DNA from: Microbacterium sp. 1S1
GTDB taxonomy: Bacteria > Actinomycetota > Actinomycetes > Actinomycetales > Microbacteriaceae
NCBI RefSeq assembly: GCF_008271365.1
Contig: NZ_CP043430.1
Location: 1,674,001 to 1,738,000, forward strand
Direction of reading: 5' to 3'
Length of the DNA stretch: 64,000 nucleotides
In this document: in pieces, positions 26,657 through 35,400 of the stretch
Numbering within the stretch: the stretch's first letter is position 1
How the letters are laid out: each line of letters begins with the position of its first letter
Program-made: the position numbers and the translations under genes
Notes under the pieces: generated by a model
What the model saw: only the letters and a program-made list of their open reading frames with translations
Database searches by the model: none
Told to the model about the DNA's origin: nothing

Positions 26657-28473
26657 GGGCCACGCCACTGGAACGCGCGGAGAACCGCTGGTACCGGGTC
26701 GTCGACAACCCGAGCCCCATCGTCAAGCAGATGCCGACGCTCGTCGCCGCCGCGCTCGCGGGCGTGATGACGTGGGCCATCCCCGGTCTGCCGTTCACCG
26801 ATGTCGCCCTCGCGCTGGTGGGCCTCGCGGTCGTCCTCGTCGCGACGGTGCACGCCGGCGTGCTCAGCGCACGGCACATCCGCGAGGGCTGGATCGTGCT
26901 GCTGGTCCCGATGGTCGACATCGTCGGACTCGGGCTGTTCCGGGCCGGGACCGGAGGCGCGGCGTCGCTCTTCGGGTCGCTCGTGCTGCTGCCGGTCATC
27001 TGGATCGCCGCCGCTCCCGGGATCCGCTGGGTCTTCGTCGTCGGCGCCCTGACGTCGATCGCTCTCCTGATCCCCTACGTCGCCGAGCCGCCGACGAACG
27101 CGGTGGTGTGGCTCCGCGGGGTCGTGGGGCCTCTCGTCTTCGCCGCCGTCGCCGCGGTGGTGAACGAGCTCTCACGGCAGCAGCGCCTGCGGGTCCAGCA
27201 GGCGGAGGAGCTGGTCACCGAGCGGACCAAGGCGCTTTCCGAGAACGTCTCGATGATCGTCCAGCTTCGGCAGAAGGAGCACGAGTACCGGGTGCTCCTC
27301 GACTCGTTCGAGGGTCTGTGGGCGTCCATCACCGCCCAAGCCGTGATCGGCACGGACCGAGCCGGCCGGGTCACGGCCTGGAATCCCGGGGCCGTCCGCC
27401 TGCTCGGCCTCTCCCACGACGAAGCCCTCGACGACGTCCGCGTGGACCGCTTCTTCTCGGCGTCGGCGCTGACGTTCCTGGCGGAGGACACGGAGGCGCG
27501 CGGGGAGGTCGCGGGTGCCTCGCCCGTGCGCGACGAGGCGCCCGGGCACAGCGAGCTTCCGGAGGGACTTCGTGCGCTCTTCGCGCAGGCGGACGCGGGG
27601 CAGACCGTCGACGGTGACATCGAGGTCAGGACCGCTGGTGGGACCACGGTGCCGGCGCGCGTGACGGTGACCCCGCACAAGGACCCGTCGGGTGCGCAGC
27701 AGGGCTACCTCTTCGTGCTCACCGACGAGACCAGAGCCGTCGAGGTCGCCCGGATGAAGGACGAGTTCGTCGGCATGATCTCCCACGAGCTGCGCACGCC
27801 GCTGAGCGCCATCATCGGCTTCCTCGACCTGCTGCAGAACGATCCGGGACAGCCTCTGACCGAGGACCAGCAGGAGTTCGTCGGCATCATCGAGCGGAAC
27901 GCGAAGCGCCTCCTCAACCTCGTCGGCGATCTTCTGTTCACGGCGCAGGTGGAGTCGGGACGCTTCCCCCTGGAGCGGGACGAGGCAGACGTCGCCGACA
28001 TCGTGCGCTCGGCGGTCGCCTCCGCGGGGCCCCACGCCCAGCGCGAGGGGATCGAGCTGGACCTGCAGGTCGGCGATGAGCCGATCCCGCTGTTCGTCGA
28101 CCCCGGTCGCATCGGGCAGGCGGTCGACAACCTCCTCTCCAACGCCATCAAGTTCACTCCACGCGGCGGCCGCGTGGCGGCGGTCGTGCGCCGGGTCGAC
28201 GGCGGCGTGCAGATCGCCGTCGCCGACACCGGCGTCGGCATCCCGGAGGACGAGCAGGGCATGCTGTTCACCCGGTTCTTCCGGGCATCGACGGCCACGC
28301 GGAACGCGGTGCCGGGCATCGGTCTCGGTCTCACGATCACCAGGGCGATCGTGCTGGCGCACGGCGGCACGATGGACGTCACCAGCCAGGAGGGCGTCGG
28401 CACCGAATTCCGCTTCGTGCTCCCGGCCGCTCCCAAGACCGAGGTCCTGCAGACGCTCAGCCGCGCGGACTGA
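26653..28473 (+). CDS. Membrane PAS-domain sensor histidine kinase
   Basis: 606 residues. Five or six hydrophobic segments at about 28-170, a short coiled coil (172-215), a PAS-like domain (about 225-355), then the kinase core: H box MISHELRTPLSAIIGF with the phospho-histidine at 378, N box DNLLSNAIKFTP, G1 DTGVGIP and G2 GIGLGLTI. There is no large extracytoplasmic loop, so it may sense within the membrane or through PAS. GTG start coupled to the preceding receiver. Last gene of the run; the obvious partner for both receivers. Confidence 0.92.
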   Translation: MRATPLERAENRWYRVVDNPSPIVKQMPTLVAAALAGVMTWAIPGLPFTDVALALVGLAVVLVATVHAGVLSARHIREGWIVLLVPMVDIVGLGLFRAGTGGAASLFGSLVLLPVIWIAAAPGIRWVFVVGALTSIALLIPYVAEPPTNAVVWLRGVVGPLVFAAVAAVVNELSRQQRLRVQQAEELVTERTKALSENVSMIVQLRQKEHEYRVLLDSFEGLWASITAQAVIGTDRAGRVTAWNPGAVRLLGLSHDEALDDVRVDRFFSASALTFLAEDTEARGEVAGASPVRDEAPGHSELPEGLRALFAQADAGQTVDGDIEVRTAGGTTVPARVTVTPHKDPSGAQQGYLFVLTDETRAVEVARMKDEFVGMISHELRTPLSAIIGFLDLLQNDPGQPLTEDQQEFVGIIERNAKRLLNLVGDLLFTAQVESGRFPLERDEADVADIVRSAVASAGPHAQREGIELDLQVGDEPIPLFVDPGRIGQAVDNLLSNAIKFTPRGGRVAAVVRRVDGGVQIAVADTGVGIPEDEQGMLFTRFFRASTATRNAVPGIGLGLTITRAIVLAHGGTMDVTSQEGVGTEFRFVLPAAPKTEVLQTLSRAD

Positions 28474-28519
28474 TAGCCTGGTCGGCTCGCCGTCCGCGGG
28501 CGGAAGGACGGCCACGCTG

Positions 28520-30208
28520 GTGGGGTACATCGACGCATCCGGGATCTCGCTGACGCTTCCCGACGGCAGACCGCTTCTCGACGACGTATCGTTCCGCGTC
28601 GGCGCGGGGTCGACGAGCGCCCTCATCGGGCCGAACGGGGCGGGCAAGACCACGCTGTTGCGGATCATCCGCGGCGAGCTGCCTGCCGACGACGGCGTCG
28701 TGGCCATCGACGGCGGCCTCGGCGTCATGGACCAGTTCGTCGGGCACGGCGAACCGGGCCAGACCGTGCACGAGCTGCTCGTGCGCGTGGCCCCCACGCG
28801 TCTGCGGGCGGCGGCGGAGGCGCTGGACGCGGCGGAGAACGCGCTCATCGACCGGGACGAGCACGACACCCAGATGGCCTACGCCTCGGCTCTCGCCGAG
28901 TACGCGGACGCCGGAGGCTACGAGCACGAGACGATCTGGGACCAGTGCACGGTCGCGGCTCTCGGGGTGCCGTTCGAGCGCGCCCGCTACCGCGAGCTCA
29001 CCTCGCTCTCGGGAGGCGAACAGAAACGCCTCGCCTTGGAGGCGCTGCTGCGCGGGCCCGACGAGGTCCTCCTCCTCGACGAACCGGACAACTATCTCGA
29101 CGTGCCGACCAAGCGGTGGCTCGAGGAGAGGCTGCGCGCCACGGACAAGACCGTGCTGCTGGTCTCGCACGACCGCGAGCTCCTGGCCCGCGCCGCCGAT
29201 CGGCTCATCACGCTCGAGCCCGGCGCGGCGGGTTCGACCGCCTGGGTGCATGGCGGCGGCTTCGCCACCTACCACCAGGCTCGGACCGACCGGATGGACA
29301 GGCTCGACGAGCTGCGACGGCGGTGGGACGAGCAGCACGAGAAGCTGCGCGTCCTCGTGGCGAACCTCAAGGTGAAGGCCGCGGCCAACGACGGGTTCGC
29401 TTCGCGCTACCAGGCCGCTCAGACACGGCTGCGGAAGTTCGAGGAGGCGGGCCCGCCGGAGGAGCGGCCCCCGGCGCAGGAGTTCGACATACGGCTGCGC
29501 GGTGCCAGGACCGGGAAGCGGGCGGTGGTGGCGGACCGGCTCGGGTTGTCGGGCCTCATGCGTCCGTTCGACGCCGAGATCTGGTACGGCGACCGCGTCG
29601 GCGTCCTCGGCTCGAACGGCTCAGGCAAGTCGCACTTCCTGCGGCTGCTGGCCCGGGGCGGGACCGACCCGGATCCGTCGCTCGGCCACGTCACCGCCGC
29701 AGGGGAGGAGCTCGGCCCCGTCGACCACACCGGACGTGCGGTGCTGGGCGCGCGGGTCGTGCCGGGGCTCTTCGCGCAGACCCACGCCCACCCGGAGTTC
29801 GTGGGCCGTACGCTGCTGGAGATCCTGCATCGCGGAGACGACCTGCGCGACGGCATGCCCCGCGACGCGGCCAGTTCTGCTCTGGACAGGTACGGCCTGG
29901 TCCGACAGGCGCAGCAGCCGTTCGAATCGCTCTCCGGCGGGCAGCAGGCACGCTTCCAGGTGCTCTTGCTCGAGCTCTCCGGGGCGACCCTCCTGCTCCT
30001 CGACGAGCCCACCGACAACCTCGATCTGGAGTCGGCGGAGGCGCTGGAGGACGCGCTCGAGCGCTTCGAGGGCACGGTGGTCGCCGTCACGCACGACCGT
30101 TGGTTCGCGCGCTCGTTCGACCGGTTCCTCGTGTTCGGCGCGGACGGCGAGGTCTACGAGTCCGATGAACCAGTGTGGGACGAACGGCGGGTGGCGCGTG
30201 CACGTTGA
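28520..30208 (+). CDS. ABC-F family ATPase
   Basis: 562 residues with two ABC cassettes and no membrane segment, the ABC-F plan. Cassette 1: GPNGAGKTT, LSGGEQKRLALEALL, VLLLDEPDNYLD. Cassette 2: GSNGSGKSH, LSGGQQARFQVLLLEL, LLLLDEPTDNLD. A charged linker (about 255-320) joins them. ABC-F proteins act on ribosomes, in elongation or antibiotic protection. The GTG at 28520 is preferred because family N termini begin near GYIDASGISLTLPDGRPLLDDVSF; the frame is open far upstream in the kinase gene. A TAGCCT at 28474 may be its -10 box. Confidence 0.85.
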   Translation: MGYIDASGISLTLPDGRPLLDDVSFRVGAGSTSALIGPNGAGKTTLLRIIRGELPADDGVVAIDGGLGVMDQFVGHGEPGQTVHELLVRVAPTRLRAAAEALDAAENALIDRDEHDTQMAYASALAEYADAGGYEHETIWDQCTVAALGVPFERARYRELTSLSGGEQKRLALEALLRGPDEVLLLDEPDNYLDVPTKRWLEERLRATDKTVLLVSHDRELLARAADRLITLEPGAAGSTAWVHGGGFATYHQARTDRMDRLDELRRRWDEQHEKLRVLVANLKVKAAANDGFASRYQAAQTRLRKFEEAGPPEERPPAQEFDIRLRGARTGKRAVVADRLGLSGLMRPFDAEIWYGDRVGVLGSNGSGKSHFLRLLARGGTDPDPSLGHVTAAGEELGPVDHTGRAVLGARVVPGLFAQTHAHPEFVGRTLLEILHRGDDLRDGMPRDAASSALDRYGLVRQAQQPFESLSGGQQARFQVLLLELSGATLLLLDEPTDNLDLESAEALEDALERFEGTVVAVTHDRWFARSFDRFLVFGADGEVYESDEPVWDERRVARAR

Positions 30209-30235
30209 CCGCCGCGGAGGCTCCCGGGCGCCGGG

Positions 30236-30241
30236 TAGGCT
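30236..30241 (+). promoter_or_regulatory. -10 box of the GuaB3 gene, leaderless arrangement
   Basis: TAGGCT, then 6 nt, then the GTG start. Confidence 0.6.
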
Positions 30242-30247
30242 GGACGG

Positions 30248-31369
30248 GTGACCATGGAGATCGAGCTCGGCCGAGGAAAGCGTGCGCGTCGCGCGTACAC
30301 GTTCGACGACATCGCGGTGGTGCCGTCGCGGCGCACCCGGAACCCCGAGGACGTGTCCACCGCATGGACGATCGACGCCTTCGGGTTCGAGATCCCGGTG
30401 CTCGGCGCGCCGATGGACTCTGTCGTCAGCCCCCGCACCGCGATCATGCTCGGGCAGCTCGGCGGCCTGGGGGTGCTCGACCTCGAGGGGCTGTGGACCC
30501 GTTACGAGGATCCGGAGCCGCTGCTCACCGAGATCGCCGGTCTGGCGGAGGACCGTGCGACCGTGCGCATGCAGGAGCTGTACTCCGAGCCGATCAAGCC
30601 CGAGCTCATCACCCGCCGTCTCGCTGAGATCCGCGAGGCGGGTGTCACCGTCGCCGGGTCCCTCACCCCGCAGCGCACGCAGGAGTTCTACGACACCGTC
30701 GCCGCGGCGGGGGTGGACCTGTTCGTCATCCGGGGCACGACCGTCTCCGCCGAGCACGTGTCGAGCGTGGCGGAACCGCTGAACCTCAAGAAGTTCATCT
30801 ACGACCTCGATGTGCCGGTGATCGTGGGCGGCGCGGCGACCTACACGGCCGCGCTGCACCTCATGCGGACGGGCGCGGCCGGCGTCCTCGTCGGCTTCGG
30901 CGGCGGTGCGGCGTCCACCACCCGCGCCACCCTCGGCATCCACGCGCCGATGGCGACCGCGGTGTCCGACGTGGCGGCCGCGCGGCGCGACTACCTCGAC
31001 GAGTCGGGCGGGCGCTACGTCCACGTGATCGCCGACGGCGGTGTGGGCACGTCGGGCGACATCGTGAAGGCGGTCGCCATGGGTGCCGACGCGGTCATGC
31101 TCGGCGTCGCCCTGGCCCGCGCCACGGACGCTCCGGGGCAGGGTTTCCACTGGGGCCCGGAAGCTCACCACCCGAAGCTCCCCCGGGGTCGTCGGGTGGA
31201 GGTCGGCGGCATCGGCACGCTGGAGGAGATCCTGTACGGGCCGGCCCCCGTCGCCGACGGCACCGCGAACCTCATCGGCGCGCTGCGCAAGTCGATGGCC
31301 ACCACCGGGTACTCCGACCTCAAGGAGTTCCAGCGGGTCGAGGTCGTGCTGGCCCCGTACGAGGCCTGA
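30248..31369 (+). CDS. GuaB3 family IMP dehydrogenase-related protein
   Basis: 373-residue TIM-barrel protein of the actinobacterial GuaB3 group, without CBS domains. RAYTFDDIAVVPSRRTRNPEDVSTAW and [27 protein letters not shown] identify the family. Where GuaB has its catalytic loop GPGSICTTR, this protein has GFGGGAASTTR, and there is no cysteine anywhere in the sequence. The cysteine-linked chemistry of IMP dehydrogenase and GMP reductase is therefore unlikely. GTG start with a -10 box 6 nt upstream. A genuine GuaB is also present in the window. Confidence 0.9.
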   Translation: MTMEIELGRGKRARRAYTFDDIAVVPSRRTRNPEDVSTAWTIDAFGFEIPVLGAPMDSVVSPRTAIMLGQLGGLGVLDLEGLWTRYEDPEPLLTEIAGLAEDRATVRMQELYSEPIKPELITRRLAEIREAGVTVAGSLTPQRTQEFYDTVAAAGVDLFVIRGTTVSAEHVSSVAEPLNLKKFIYDLDVPVIVGGAATYTAALHLMRTGAAGVLVGFGGGAASTTRATLGIHAPMATAVSDVAAARRDYLDESGGRYVHVIADGGVGTSGDIVKAVAMGADAVMLGVALARATDAPGQGFHWGPEAHHPKLPRGRRVEVGGIGTLEEILYGPAPVADGTANLIGALRKSMATTGYSDLKEFQRVEVVLAPYEA

Positions 31370-31384
31370 GGTCTCCGCGCCACC

Positions 31385-32185
31385 GTGACCGCTCCTGCTC
31401 CGTTCCCGCCGACCCTCCGCGAGGTCATGCTGCGGGGACGCTGGATCGCGATGCTCCTCCTGTGCCTCGTCGTCGCCGGGGTGTTCGCCTGGCTCGGTCA
31501 GTGGCAGCTGGAGCGGGCGATCGAGACCGATCCGCCGCCGCCCGGGGCGACGGAGCAGGTGCGCCCGCTGACGGAGGTGGTCGAGCCGGGGGAGTACCTC
31601 CCGGAGCCGCTCGTCGGCCAACGCGTGGAGACCGAGGGTGTCTGGATCCCCGGCGACTTCCTCGTCGTCGGGAGCCGCTTCAATGACGGCGTGGAGGGCT
31701 ACTGGGTGACCGGACAGCTCCGCGTCGACGAGCGGCTCTCGCTGGCGGTGGCGATCGGTTGGGCTCCGGATCGCGATGCCGCGGACGCGGCCGTGGAGCG
31801 CCTGGAGTCCGCCGCGGACGGTGCCGTGGTGGAGGTCGCCGGCCGCGTCATCTCGGACGAGGGCCCGTCGGTGCCTCCGCGGACGGACCCGGAGCAGCTG
31901 GACCGGATGTCCCCGGCCGCCCTGCTGAGCCGCTGGCACGATATCGAGCAGCTCGACGTGTATCGCCCGTACCTCGCTTCGACGACGGCATCGGCGGGAC
32001 TCGTCGACATCGCCTCCCCGGCCCCGGAGGAGCAGTCCCCGGTCAACTGGCTCAACGTCTTCTACGCGGCCGAGTGGGTCATCTTCGCGGGCTTCGCGTT
32101 CTACCTCTGGTATCGCCTGGCGAAGGACGCGTGGGAGCGCGAGCTCGAGGAGTTCGAGGATGCCGAGGGAGCGGCGGCGGTCTGA
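31385..32185 (+). CDS. SURF1 family protein
   Basis: 266 residues, membrane helix near the N terminus (about 20-38, WIAMLLLCLVVAGVFAWLGQWQL) and another near the C terminus (VIFAGFAFYLWYRL), with a soluble loop between. GQWQLERA and EGYWVTGQLRV...VAIGWAP are SURF1 motifs. SURF1 proteins help insert haem a into cytochrome aa3 oxidase. GTG start 16 nt after the GuaB3 gene, so probably co-transcribed with it. Confidence 0.88.
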   Translation: MTAPAPFPPTLREVMLRGRWIAMLLLCLVVAGVFAWLGQWQLERAIETDPPPPGATEQVRPLTEVVEPGEYLPEPLVGQRVETEGVWIPGDFLVVGSRFNDGVEGYWVTGQLRVDERLSLAVAIGWAPDRDAADAAVERLESAADGAVVEVAGRVISDEGPSVPPRTDPEQLDRMSPAALLSRWHDIEQLDVYRPYLASTTASAGLVDIASPAPEEQSPVNWLNVFYAAEWVIFAGFAFYLWYRLAKDAWERELEEFEDAEGAAAV

Positions 32186-32309
32186 CGGCGCCTGCGCATC
32201 CGCGCGTCCACCCATGCGCTTCTGCGCGCGGCGAGGCCCCCGTGTGAACCTTCGTCAGGGGGTGTCGCGGCCGATCGGTGAGCGCTGGGTGACCAATGGG
32301 AAAACTCCG

Positions 32310-32338
32310 TTGAGGATGTCCGGACCGCTCCGTATGCT
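32310..32338 (+). promoter_or_regulatory. Promoter of the secreted nuclease/nucleotidase gene
   Basis: TTGAGG (32310-32315), 17 nt, TATGCT (32333-32338). The predicted start near 32345 gives an ~80-nt leader. Confidence 0.6.
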
Positions 32339-32426
32339 CGCTCCATGTGCGCACGCTGGGAGTTCCCGATGCGCGCGATGACAGCGTCCTGAGCAGCGCC
32401 GGAACACGATCGAGGAGACAGCACCG

Positions 32427-35400
32427 ATGATGTCCGCTCCTGAGCACGGGGAGACCCTGACCCCCGTCTCGCACCGCAGAATCCGAGGGCGCGTCGGCGC
32501 TCTCGCCGCGACGTGCGTCGCCGCCCTGAGCCTCGGCTCGCTGGTGGCAGCGCCCGCCTCGGCGAACACCGAGGGCACCGGGGTGGTGATCAACGAGGCC
32601 TACCTGTCCGGCGGAAGCGCCGGCGCGGCGTTCACGAACAAGTTCGTCGAGCTGTACAACCCGACCACGGCCCCCATCGCCCTCGACGGGATGTCGCTGC
32701 AGTACCGGTCGGCGACCGGGACGGGTGCCTTCAACGGCGTCGCGCCGCTGAAGGGGACGATCCCGGCGGGCGGCTACTTCCTCGTGCAGGCCAACAGCAA
32801 CGGCACCAACGGCGCCGCGCTGCCCACGCCCGACGTGACCACCACGCTGAGCCCGAGCGGCACCAACGGCACCCTGGCCCTCGTCGAGGGCACGGCGGCG
32901 GTCACCCTGACCCCCGGCTCGGCGGTCGGCGTCGACGGCGTGATCGACCTCCTCGGCTACGGAACCTCGAACACCTTCGAGACGGCCGCGGCGACCAGCC
33001 CCTCGAGCAACACCGACGTCCGGTCGCTGAACCGCACGGCCGGCACCGACGCGGACGACAACAAGGCCGACTTCGCGCTGTCGGCCACCATCACCCCGCA
33101 GAACTCCGGCGGCGGCGACCCCGGCACCGACCCGGGCGAGGAGCCGGGAACGGAGCCGAAGGCCGCCACGATCGCCGAGGTGCAGGGCACCGGTGAGGTC
33201 TCGCCGCTCGCCGGGCAGCGCGTCCGCGTCGAGGGTGTCGTCACCGCCGACCACCGCACCGGCGGCTACAAGGGCATCGTGATCCAGACGCAGGGCTCCG
33301 GCGGCGGCACCGATGCGACCCCTGGCGCCTCGGACGGCGTGTTCGTCTTCCTGAACAGCCTCGCGCCCACGCTCGAGATCGGCGACCTCGTCTCGGTGAC
33401 CGGCACGGTGAGCGAGTACTACGGTCAGACCCAGATCGCGCCGACCGCGGCGGCCGACGTCTCGGTCGTCACGGCCGGTGTCGGCGTGCCCTCCCTCACG
33501 CCGCTTCCCGACACGGTGCGTGGTGCCGACCGCGAGCAGTACGAGAACATGTACGTCGCCCCGACCGGCACGTATCGTCTCGCCTCCAGCCACCAGCTGT
33601 ACAACTACGGCACGCTGTGGCTCAACACCGGAGACGACCTCAACGTCAAGAGCACGGAGACCACGCGTCCGGGTGCCGAGGCGGCGGCCATCGCGGCCGC
33701 GAACCGCGCCAACCGCATCCTGCTCGACGACGCCTGGTCCATCCAGGTGACCAACAACGGCCACCCCGGCGAACAGCCGTACTTCACGGAGGACGCGGTG
33801 GTGCGCAACGGCGACACCGTGGACTTCGGATCCAACGGCTACGTGCTCCAGTGGGGCTTCGACGACTGGCGGCTGCAGCCGGTCGTGCCGATCGACGACT
33901 CGTCGCCCGCGGAGCGCAAGGTCACCTTCGAGGCCACGAACCCGCGTCCCGAGAAGGCCCCGGAGGTGGGCGGTGACGCCCAGGTCGCGTCGTTCAACGT
34001 CTACAACTACTTCACGACGCTGAAGAGCGAGAACGGCGACGCCCGCGGCGCGGCGAACGCCGCCCAGTTCGCGATCCAGAAGTCCAAGATCGTCTCGGCC
34101 ATCAACGGTCTGGACGCCGAGATCGTGGCGCTGATGGAGATCGAGAACTCGGTCAAGCTCGGCAAGCCCGTCGACACCGCCCTGAAGGACCTCGTCGCCG
34201 GTCTCAACGCCGATGCGGGCTCCGACGTCTGGGACTACGTGCCGACACCGGAGGCCCTGCAGGACCCCGCGACGACGGACTACATCACCAACGCGATCAT
34301 CTACAAGAAGGACGCGGTGAGCACGGTCGGCGACAGCGCCACCGTCACCGACGAGTCCGTGTGGGGCAATGCCCGCGAGCCGATCGCGCAGGCGTTCGAC
34401 ATCGACGGCCGCGTCGTCACCGTCGTCGCCAACCACCTGAAGTCGAAGTCCCCGCCGCAGGGCGCCGGGGCCGAGCCGGCCGACGGCCAGGGCTTCTTCA
34501 ACGCCGACCGCGTGAAGCAGGCGCAGGCCGTCCTCGCCTTCACGGAGGAACTGGCAGAGAGCAGCGGTAGCAGCGACATGCTGCTGATCGGCGACTTCAA
34601 CGCCTACGGCCAGGAAGACCCCATCGACGTGTTCACCTCGCAGGGGTGGAGCGACGTGGCCGCCGACAAGGCCGCCGGGCAGTACACCTACACCTTCGAC
34701 GGGGAGCTCGGTTCGCTCGACCACGTGATCGCGTCGCCGTCGCTCGTCCCGTCGATCACGGGTGCGGGCGTGTGGGGCATCAACTCGCCCGAGTGGAGCG
34801 ACCGCGGCTACGCGTTCGGCGCCGCCGAGGAGGGCACGCCGTACCGCTCCAGCGACCACGACCCGATCCTCGTCGGCGTCTCCTCGGAGGTCCCGCCGGT
34901 GAGCATCGACGTCGTCACGGTGAACGACTTCCACGGCCGCATCGAGGCCGACGGGGCTGCAGCCGGTGCCGCCGTCCTCGCGGGCGCCGTGCAGCAGTTC
35001 CGTGCGGCCAACCCGAACACGATCTTCGCCGGAGCTGGCGACCTGATCGGTGCGTCGACGTTCACCTCGTTCATCAACGACGACAACCCGACGATCGATG
35101 CGCTGAATGCGGCCGGCCTCGACGTGAGCGCCGCGGGCAACCACGAGTTCGACCAGGGCTGGGAAGACCTGCGCGACCGGGTGCAGGAGCGCGCGGACTG
35201 GGAGTACATCTCCTCGAACGTGTTCGTGACGGAGACGGGTGAGCCCGCGCTCGCCCCGGCCTGGGTGAAGGAGCTCGACGGGGTGCGCGTCGGTTTCGTC
35301 GGTGCCGTCACGGAAGACCTCGACTCGCTCGTCTCGCCGGAGGGCATCGCGGATCTCGAGGTGCGCAGCATCGCCGACTCCGTGAACGCCGTGGCCGACG

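Noticed and set aside
32230..32300. Pho-box-like GTGAACC upstream of the nuclease/5'-nucleotidase
   Set aside because: Only one partial unit is visible; a Pho box needs spaced direct repeats. Phosphate control remains possible but is not shown.
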